64,000 nt of DNA from Sialis fuliginosa (lineage: Eukaryota > Arthropoda > Insecta > Megaloptera > Sialidae), in the NCBI GenBank assembly GCA_961205875.1, contig OY540822.1, forward strand, positions 9,426,501 through 9,490,500, in the 5' to 3' direction. Under the pieces are notes generated by a model. That model made no database searches. It was given only the letters and a program-made list of their open reading frames with translations, and was not told the DNA's origin. A program made the translations under genes and the position numbers. Each line of letters starts with the position of its first letter. Within the stretch, counting starts at the first letter, position 1. This document shows, piece by piece, positions 55,506 to 64,000 of this stretch.

Positions 55506-57411
55506 TTTAAAAAATAATTTCTCAAGAACTTTTGTAAGAAACAGTTTTTCGTAAATGTTTTAAGCCGAAGAATCAATGTTCCTTATTTTTAAAATGACTA
55601 TTTAAATCTATACACCTCTTTGTCTATCACATAAAACGTGCGTATATACTGTCTCTGTTACACTCCCTTTATTTTCAACATTCAATCTATCTTTTTTCAA
55701 TACATATAATATGGTATTCGTTAATTTCTCTCTTGCACCCTTTTTTAACATATAGTAAAGTGACAGGAACGGATTAAAATTATTATTATTATTATATCAA
55801 TTTGATTTGAAAGTGTTAAAAGTATCTTAATGCCCGCTTTTCCATTTAATTTGCGATCACATTCGAAGAGCTTAGTGCTATATATTATTTTAGCAGCACT
55901 ACTCTTCATTATCTCGAGAATAGGCATACCACTAACAAAGTATCATTGAAATTATGATTTTAAATAATGAAATAGGTTAAAAAAATTCTAAAAAATGTAT
56001 TTATTTTTATATGAAAAGCGAGATTAACATAATTTTTATTAAAATAAAAACACAAAATACAGCAATCCGCCATGTTAGATGGAACACCAATCAGAGTAAA
56101 TGACGTCACGGCTAAGTAAACATCATTTTTGTTTCATTAATATCTGCACTGTTTATAAATTATTTTGTGGTTTTAAATCATCAATTTGCTCAGTTTTGTG
56201 TTACCAAAACTAAAACCGAGAAACGTCTAACACCTACGAGCGTTTTGGCGTCAAATTTAAAATTAGTATTAAAAGGGTCAATTTTAGTGATTAAACCTTT
56301 ATTTTCTGCAGAAATAAGTATTTTTTTGGTAATAGGAGACACGTAAGATCATCATAGTATAGTTTTTTTTAAATTAGGCATCATGTCTATTTGCGGTGTG
56401 ACGCCTAAAATTTTAAGCTTATTTCAGGATTTTTTTAGTCAATTTTATTGTGTTTTTTGGGGTCAAGGCGGATTCCTCGAAAAAAGGTGAATGGGTGATA
56501 AGAAACACATTTCCACTTTTATTTGAAATAAAAAATCAAATATATTTTCATTTTATAGACTAGTCTCTATCGTATTATCTAGAATCAGACATTTATATTA
56601 ATAAAAAACAAAACAGCAGTCTTGTAAAAAAAGTTTGCAAAAATCGTATTTTTTTCGTTGAAAATCGAGAAAAGAATAAGAAATTATTAATAACAATAAA
56701 TAATTTTAGATAATGCACATTAATGTGTAAAACAACGTGTTAAAATTATAACCCTATCGGTTGATGAGAATTTCGTTTCTGCTTCTCACCAACCGAAAAA
56801 AAGTGATTTCGAAAAAAACGCCTTTAAAGAACAGCTCGTTCTCTTTTAACTTCGTAAATACTTTGAATTTCGGTCTACAATTTTCATAGTATTCTATCAA
56901 TATATTTTATTTTCAAAATACTGCCTTAAATGGAATTAAATAACTTACGAAAGTAACCCAAGTTTACAGTACAAAATTCACGTAAATTGGGAGAATTTAT
57001 TTCTAAAAAATTGAATGAAGAAAATTTCTATTGTCCTTAATAAAATGGTAAACTTTTATAATTTTTGATAAATACGTTTCTGTACAAAATACCGTCTTTA
57101 TTAAAAGATTAATCTTCTTTCTTTGTTTAACGCATTTGTTTTCTGTGTTTCCTGTTTCTGTCTAACACCCTTGTTGTTAACATCCGGATTTGACAATTTT
57201 AAGAGGAAATATGCGCACGCACTTTGTCTAGACATGTAAGCTAGAAAGAGATGGTATTACACTTGAAGCAGTGGTGGCGTCATGCGACATAAAATAAATA
57301 AAACAATTTTTGTACTTTCTTATACGTAAAAATAAGTATTGTTATTATGAAAATTTAAAAAAAAATCAAGATATTGGTATAATAATTAATTAAATCATAT
57401 ATATATTTAAC
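55506..57411. other. Long gene-free interval
   Basis: About 1.9 kb of AT-rich DNA. 56380-56480 and 57170-57300 are slightly less AT-rich. No exon with good splice sites and family match was found. Confidence 0.45.
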
Positions 57412-57725
57412 TTTCTTATACGTAGAAGGAATATGCCGGTACTGACGTCACTACTATTAAAAATAACGTGTTGATGTGTTAGAATAAAGTAAAATGTGCT
57501 GTATCTATTGTAACATGTAGAAAAATTGAATCGATGTTTTTAACTTAATGAAAACTAATCAACTCGATCTCGCCTCAATAGATTGCCCTAACCAAGGACA
57601 GTTAATTTGTAGGTTTTAACGAAGAATATGGGTGCCCCGATGTCACTACTATCAAAAATCACGTGTTGATGTGTTAGAATAGAGTAGAATGTGCTGTATT
57701 TAAAGTAACATGTAGGAATTTTTAT
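57412..57725. repeat. Two direct copies of a ~100-bp block
   Basis: 57428-57525 and 57622-57720 share 'acgtgttgatgtgttagaat' and 'aatgtgctgtat'. Between them is an arm of the 25746-type hairpin (57548-57605). Related to the interior of the 43205-43549 MITE. Confidence 0.7.
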
Positions 57726-58458
57726 TTCACAATTATTTAATAAAAAACAGTTCATTGCGGCGGAGATTGAAGCCTTGTTTTTATACTATATTAACCCTCT
57801 TTTGTCCTAATTGATTGTCCTAACCAAAGTGTATATTATTAAAAAATCAACTCTATCTTTTATCTTTGACAGTTGTGACGCCGGGACACCCATTTTCTCC
57901 ATATTAACCAATTTGTATATTATTAGAACATTGTTCTGAATAACTATATACGTTATTTTGACAATTGTGACGGAATATTCTTCAGTTTAGCCTCGCACTT
58001 CTTCGGGTATTACCAAGAACTCTGGATTTATTTGAAAATAAAAAAATCGAATGAATATAAAATTTTGCAAATAAGGAAAAAAGTGACATTGCCTGTTTTT
58101 TTTAAATTTGATTTTGACTACGCCACTGTAGAGGAAAACACAAACAAGCCTCACGTTACAACGAAATGTTTGCATCTGAACATACCCTTTCTGTCTTTCC
58201 TACCAACTTTGGCATACCTCTATCTCACATATCACGATCTATATTGGTATCACTGATCAGAGAGAAGTTTCAGTTCTAGTCTATGTGACCGGTAAATTGT
58301 GCAGCAAATGCTGATCAGAACCATTTTAAACAAATATAAATGTATATAGTTGATAGTTGTATGTGTTTATAAAATAAACTATGTTAATTTCCACGAAAAA
58401 TGTTTTTAATGATGTTTAGTGAATTTTGATCTCAAAATAGTGTTTTTGTGATCTCGAC
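57726..58458. other. 5' flank of the srGAP first exon
   Basis: No other gene is supported. Frames at 57987-58256 on both strands lack family features. A promoter could not be fixed. Confidence 0.4.
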
Positions 58459-60838
58459 ATGTTTCAATGTATTATTCAACAAAGAAATGGTTGGATCCAT
58501 GGTCCTATACCAGAACTGAAGGATGTTTTCCCAGGTTTGTTAAATGGAACAGTAAAATTAATCGGTTTTCAGCGTTTACAGATATTTTATTGTTTATTGT
58601 ACAGAATAGCAATTTTTTTTTCACCGTTATTTTCACGTATAATTTTTTTTAAGAAAGATCTTTGATCTGCTATAATTTAATACTGATGAGATAAAAGATT
58701 AAGCATTTTGGCAGTTTTTCTTTTAATATTATTATTCAGTAATATTACACAATAAAAAATATATAAAATTCAATAAATATTAACATATAATAAGACAATC
58801 ATGTTTTTTAAAATAAACTTTAGGTAGGTATTAATCAAAAAATTTTCTGAGTCATTTGAAAATTTATATATCTATCAATAAATGTTAATTTTGATTGATA
58901 TTTATGAATTAATAAAAAATATATAAGAACAAAAAATGGCTTCAAATAAAGTATCAATATTGTTTGCAGAAATAGGGTTTGCATTGATTTAAATCAGACT
59001 TAATTGATTTTTATAATAAAACTTTCGAACTATTTTAAATTATCAGATATATATATAAATAGTTAAGATTATTTTACGTTGATGTTAATGATAAAATACA
59101 TATGTTATACGATGAATTTAACAAAAATTGTTTTTTAGTAAAATATAAATAATTTGGGCTGTAAACACAAAAAATATGTGAATACTTGTACTAAAAAACG
59201 TACACAAGATTATTATTACCTATATAAAAAATGTTGTCTTGATTTTTAAATCGTTCTGTATTTATGGGCATTTTATTTAAATTACAAATCATCTAATAGA
59301 TAATTATGAAAATCAGCATGCAAGAATTTCAAATGATTAGAAATTTAATTATTTTCTTTGATTTCATATTAAATAAAATAGTGAAAGTGCTGAAAACTAT
59401 ACACATTAACTGAAAATAATATAAATACATATATGTATGTATAATAAAACATTTGTTGAAATAGAATTATAAATATAAATCCTATTCTATGTTATATTCG
59501 ATGTTATAGTCCAATATGACATATATTAACTTTTAACCATTATACTATAATAATTATTTTTTATATTAGAAATGAAACATTTGTAAGGTACTGGCAAGGT
59601 TTTTTGGAAATTGACGGGCTTCTTTTTTGTAATTCTTATCAACTCATGTTACTAATAAAACAAATACCTCTTTATTTGTTTTTTAAATTACAGCATTTTA
59701 TTTTGTTTATATTTTTTTTCTCCGGTAATGGATAAAGTAAAACCAGTAATGGGCATGCATTATAAAATAATAAATCGTAAAATTGTAAACAATGCAAAGT
59801 AGATGCTATGATAATATAATAATTAATAAATAGATTATTATACACTAATAGTTATTTTAAATGACTATCATTTTGACACCCATTGACCGATTGTCATCAA
59901 ATTAAGCTGTTTTACAGTTAAGTGTTTATAGATTATGATTCAGTAAACAATAGTCCATCACTGGGGTATTATCCAAGACTGGTGCCAGTACTTTATAATA
60001 AAAAAATCAATTTAAAAAAGTCAGCGAAGTGTATACATTTTCCTGGAATGATACATATTTTCACTATACTCCAATTTTGTTTTTAGATTTTACATCAGTT
60101 ACAGGCATTTCTTCAAAATTTCTATGGTTTCTTTTTTTCGCGGGTAAATAATTTTTAAATGTGTAACTCGTATATATATTTTTTAAATCAAATCAAAACC
60201 CGTATTTTGATACCCTTCTCGTATATACGAGAAGAAATTTTTGTTTTGTTACATAGTTTTTTTTTTATATTGCGACAAAAAAAAATAAATCACCTAACCA
60301 TAAAAATTGTAAGCGTTTAGGACTCTGATGATGATAGCATTGCTATTGAAACACGTGTAAGTCTAAACTCTTACAATTTTTATGGTAAGGGGATTTATAT
60401 TTGATAAGTCATAACCATAGTTTTTGTCTGTTGTTTTCAAATTTCAGCTTAATCGATTCAGTAGTTTTTCAGTTATGCTACAGACGTACGGACAGACACG
60501 TCAAAAAGTCTGCTTGTTCGCAAAAAAATATTAATAATCAAAATTGTTATTGATTGTTAGAAATTAACACATTTTATATGTTTCTCGAGAAAAAACGTTC
60601 ATTTCTACGTATAAGAAAGTTGGGTCTTGTTTACAATTGGGTTGTTAATTTCAGATATCAGACAGCAGTTGAATGAGCAGCTAAGATGCCTGGATATGCG
60701 AATGGAGGCCCAGGTGGCCCTCGTAACAGAACTGCAAGATTTCTTCAAAAGAAGAGGGGAACTGGAGTTAGAATATTCAAAAAGCCTAGATAAGTTGGCA
60801 AAAACATTGCAACTTAGGTACAAGGAACAAAAACACAA
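58459..60838 (+). CDS. srGAP-like protein, first two coding exons (F-BAR start; continues off the right edge)
   Basis: srGAPs are cytoplasmic F-BAR/RhoGAP/SH3 proteins that bend membranes and restrain Rac/Rho downstream of Slit-Robo guidance. Exon 1 (58459-58534) begins ATG and encodes MFQCIIQQRNGWIHGPIPEL then KDVFP to a phase-1 donor (G|gtttgt). Exon 2 (60655-60838, acceptor taatttcag) encodes DIRQQLNEQLRCLDMRMEAQ, VALVTELQDFFKRRGELELE and YSKSLDKLAKTLQLRYKEQK, then a phase-2 donor (AA|gtaagt). The pattern (I)RxQLxEQxxCLD...LLxDLQDFFxxxxExExxYSxxLxKLA is the N-terminal helix of srGAP F-BAR domains. Only ~87 residues of >1000 lie here, so the RhoGAP and SH3 parts are inferred. No further exon was recognised before 64000. 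Intron 1 (~2.1 kb) holds a family A element. The TSS is unknown. Confidence 0.85.
59585..59994. mobile_element. Family A element in srGAP intron 1
   Basis: Ends AAGGTACTGGCAAGG and 'gactggtgccagtacttt'. The left end has lost part of the consensus (~40 bases after the TIR). Confidence 0.78.
60290..60400. repeat. Small hairpin with CTGATGA..GAAA centre
   Basis: 'accataaaaattgtaag' is mirrored by 'cttacaatttttatggt'. The centre reads ctgatgatgatagcattgct then attgaaacacg. See the rejected-ribozyme note. Confidence 0.7.
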
Positions 60839-60957
60839 GTAAGTTAATAATTATGTATAGTTTTTTGGATCCAATTTTCAACATATTATCGAAATTTTTA
60901 CTGCCCTACTATCCATATAAAGATAATAAAAAATTATAGCCCCTATAGGAAATTACA

Positions 60958-61133
60958 AATGGGCCACAATTGGCCCAGGCTTGCGCCAAAGCTGGCTAAC
61001 ACTGGGCCAAGATATAAATGATAACTTCGTTAAAGCCCCAGCCAAGGCTTGTCGTATCAAGGCTGGCCCAGAGTTGGCCCAATATCGAAAAACCAATATT
61101 GGGCCAAGTTAGGCCCATCGTCAAGGTTGACTT
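60958..61133. repeat. TTGGCCCA-rich repeat, copy 2 (inverted)
   Basis: Inverted relative of 49237-49470, here in srGAP intron 2. Contains 'tggcccaggcttgcgcc', 'actgggccaagatataaatg' and 'ggcttgtcgtat'. The 77-codon frame over it is an artefact. Confidence 0.8.
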
Positions 61134-61480
61134 TTTCTACATGGAAAATTGCAAACAAAAATAAATTAATATTACATTTTATATTTCTGAATAGTTCAAA
61201 TGCCGTCATATTAAATTTAAACTGTCAAATTAAAAAAAGTCAATTAAAACGTCTTCTATTAACTAGAATTGTACACAACTAATAATAGCGATAATTAAGA
61301 AAATTAATAATGTGCCTAAACAAGAAATTCATTGTTATACCTATGTTGGTAATAATTGTAATAACTTGCCATTGGCGGAATATGGACAACGACATATATG
61401 TATATCACATATTTGAGTCTATTTAAAAAAAAGTTAGCATCAAAAAGTTATCACTGCTGATAAATGAATTAACTTAATTA
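61134..61480. other. Gene-free AT-rich intron sequence
   Basis: Nothing was recognised. Confidence 0.5.
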
Positions 61481-61482
61481 TA

Positions 61483-62029
61483 CACTAAAGTTCAAAAACA
61501 TTAGTTGAAAATTTTAATATCCCTAAGGATAATTTCATTTTTTAAAATGATCGAAAAAAAATTTCTTTTAATTTATATCAATTTTGAGAGGTTCCATGGG
61601 CCATAGTAAATTTATTACATCAAATACTAATAATTGACTTTTGTAGATCAGATTTCTTCAATTTACTTTTTTTTCTATCGCTATATGGCCATTTTTGAAC
61701 AATTTATTTGTAATAAAAAAAATTAATTCAGTAAAATCGTGGGCGTTATAAACACTCAAATTAAATTTGTGATTTTTTGCTTTGATTGCAAATAACTTGG
61801 TCAAATAACGATAGATAAAAAAAATATTTAAGAAAGAAATCTGATTTAGAAAAATCAGTTATAAGATTTGTTTAAATAAATTTATCAAAGTCCGTGGAGC
61901 CACTTTGAAATTTTTTTCGATTTTTTTTTTATATTGACCTACAACCATTTTTCGCGGAGATGCAGCCATTCAAAAATACTTTAAAAAATTAAATGATTTT
62001 AGTTATCCTTTACATTTTGAAATTTAGTG
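61483..62029. mobile_element. Tc1/mariner-like non-autonomous element
   Basis: Ends CACTAAAGTTCAAAAA and the complement of CACTAAATTTCAAAAT, flanked by TA at 61481-61482 and 62030-62031. Similar in form to 4894-5587. No transposase. Confidence 0.75.
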
Positions 62030-62179
62030 TATAATAATCTGTATTTTACAGATCAAATTATAATTTTTGCATTAATAATTTTGAAAAAATATTACATTTT
62101 ATTATTTACCATGTTTTTTTAAGGACAGGTATATTAGAAATATACTAATAGAATTTGTGACCAATATAATATATGTAGA

Positions 62180-62997
62180 TATACAGGATGATTTACAACT
62201 AGTGTACAAAAAAATTACAGTAGATCGAGGATGTAATTTTAAGCAAAAAAAAATCCTTATTTGAACCTGTGTCCGGAAATTCTTCGTGATGGAGCTAAGT
62301 TTATATTCTTCTTCTATAATTAAAAATAAGATGAAAAGTTAATATAGATATACCTTCAAAACAGCATTTTTAACAACAAACAGCCATTTATAGTTTCGTT
62401 TTTTAATCATGTTGGTAAAATACGTGTAACAGTAATACAACTGGTTATAACTCTATGATGATAAGTATTAGGAGGTATATTTATATTAACTTTTTATCTT
62501 ATTTTTAATTATAGAACAATAATATAAACTTATTTTGTGTAATTTGAAGCATTCGTATTAAGTAAAATTCTGCAGTACTTTATTTTTTCGATATTTTTCG
62601 AAAACGGTTGCTCTAATGACAAATAAACAAAGTATATTTTTATGTATTTTGTATCATATAATCTTCTTCAAGTACACAACTCAGGAAAAAAATCAAGAAC
62701 AAAAAAATACTTGATAAAAATCGGCGGGCCCATTGGCCCCATACACCCCTGGTCTAAATTATTATTATTTGATACTGGAAATCGATAACACTTATTAATA
62801 CCAATCCCTGTATTAAATTTCATTACTGTAGCACAATGGGTTCTTTAGATATTAAATAAACACTAATTTTGGGTAAAAGACTGTAGCTCCCTCACGAAGA
62901 ATTTCCGGACATAGGTTCACATAAGGTTTTTTGCTTAAATTTACATCCTCGATCAACTGTAATTTTTTTTTACACTAGTTGTAAATCATTCTGTATA
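62180..62997. mobile_element. Element with ~118-bp terminal inverted repeats
   Basis: Ends TATACAGGATGATTTACAAC and its complement. The arms stay similar through 'gatcgaggatgtaattt' and 'tccggaaattcttcgtga'. An inner pair ('ttttaattatagaa' region) is inverted too, so most of it is palindromic. Non-coding. Confidence 0.85.
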
Positions 62998-63780
62998 TAG
63001 TTAAACCTCGCGAATTTGAACTAAAATTTTCATAATTTTAATTTTTATCTACGTCTTCACGATTAATAAAAACTAATTAAGTATTTTACGTGAACTTTTA
63101 TAAATTGAGAGAAATATTTAATTGTTGAATTGAAATGAGTAACGAAACATAGGCACAAAAAATCGTTTACACTCAAAATCCAAGAATAAAATTTTACATT
63201 TTAAAGTGTTTCAACTAATTTTTTTTGCCTTTACTGATCCTAAGATCAGTGCAGTTAAAATTTAAATAAGAATGTTAATATTCGGTAAAAATCGCGCTGT
63301 CTTCGAAAGACTTGTGAATTTTTTTTTTAGTGAATATAACGTTCAAAAATAAGCAATATGGAATTAAAAAATCGCAGATGTCATTTTACAGTTAATTTAT
63401 AAAAATTCAAATATATTATAACTGTGTGTTATGTCAAAAAAATGTAGGCAATTTGGTTTACTATTAAAGTGTTAATTGAAACCATATGTTGTTTAGTCAG
63501 ATATAAATATTTAGAAATTTATGAAAGGCCATTTTTTTAACAAAAATAGTTATATTATCTCATTGTTTTATATATCATTCTACAGTTTTAGAACGGTATA
63601 TATACAGGCTGAATAAAAAGTAAAAAAAAATCGATTGTAGTCTTAAATTAAAACTTTACAAAATTATTTTTTTATTATAATTTTTTAATGGCATCTTAAA
63701 AAATAAAAATATCACATGACTGGACTTTCTTATACGCGTGTAAATAAATAAAAATAAGATGCACAAAATTATCAGCAAGT
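62998..63780. other. Gene-free AT-rich intron sequence
   Basis: A CTTTCTTATACG word (63726) marks a relative of the 1157-1477 element end. 'ttaaacctcgcgaatttg' at 63001 resembles a pogo-type end. Confidence 0.45.
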
Positions 63781-64000
63781 AAGGTAGTGGGAAAGAACTC
63801 CAGTAATGGCAAATTTTTAATTAAATATACTGAATTAGAAATATGTGTTGATATTTGATTACTACAATTTTTGAATATTAATTTATATACATTTAACTGT
63901 CTTACAGCGTGATTTGATGACAATCGGCCAATAGGTGTCAAAATGGTAGACATTTAAACTAATTATTAGTATAATTTATTTATTAATTATTATATTATCA
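63781..64000. mobile_element. Family A element running off the right edge
   Basis: Begins AAGGTAGTGG and follows the consensus ('cttacagcgtgatttgatga', 'attattatattatca') to the window end. Confidence 0.8.

Noticed and set aside
60325..60370. CTGATGA ... GAAA pattern resembling a hammerhead ribozyme core; a similar CTGAAGA..GAAAC pattern in family C elements.
   Set aside because: In a hammerhead the strand before CTGANGA and the strand after GAAA belong to different stems. Here they pair with each other (gtttaggact with agtctaaac), and family C has an extra base between the core and stem II. A simple hairpin explains both.

Overview
This window looks like nuclear DNA of an insect. It is very AT-rich, its genes are split by GT-AG introns, it carries a Tweedle-type cuticle protein gene (an arthropod family), and it is crowded with short DNA transposons. 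I cannot place the order with confidence. A selenophosphate synthetase gene with an in-frame UGA is known from some insect lineages (for example Hymenoptera and other groups that branched before the UGA became Arg), which is only a hint. No tRNA, rRNA, CRISPR or bacterial operon structure was seen.

Four protein-coding loci can be supported, all on the + strand. (1) 17480-18967 is a two-exon glycine-rich Tweedle cuticle protein with a TATA box, an initiator and a poly(A) signal. (2) 29279-36354 is ten exons of a neprilysin-like M13 metallopeptidase homologue. Its zinc-binding HEXXH and downstream glutamate motifs are both replaced, so it is a predicted pseudopeptidase; the N-terminal exons were not found. 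(3) 44945-46429 is a six-exon selenophosphate synthetase with a UGA at the active-site Sec/Cys position, a stem-loop just after the UGA, and no visible SECIS. (4) 58459-60838 is the first two coding exons of a srGAP-like F-BAR/RhoGAP gene that continues past the right edge. A possible alternative first exon lies at 48403-48478. I see no functional link between the four genes.

The rest is mostly transposon-derived. The commonest family (A) is a ~450-490 bp element with AGGTACTGGCACCAG-type ends and about ten copies. Family B (~500-700 bp, ends TGCTTCCTCG) has five copies plus a fragment. Six hAT-type insertions can be delimited, five or six with readable 8-bp target duplications; four of these sit in introns of the M13 gene. 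Also present are a Helitron, a decayed PIF/Harbinger with transposase remnant, pogo/Tc1-type elements, a decayed antisense LINE reverse transcriptase, and many near-perfect palindromic hairpins.

The most unusual structure is 37.8-42.45 kb. It is a nested inverted-repeat element whose arms carry repeated hairpins with a fixed GTAGATAA loop and differing but still self-complementary stems, followed by a 141-bp tandem array in which each unit is itself a 19-bp hairpin. An 89-91 bp satellite lies just to its left. At two places (2.8-4.8 kb and 52.5-53.7 kb) local direct duplications preserve the empty site of a transposon carried by the sister copy.
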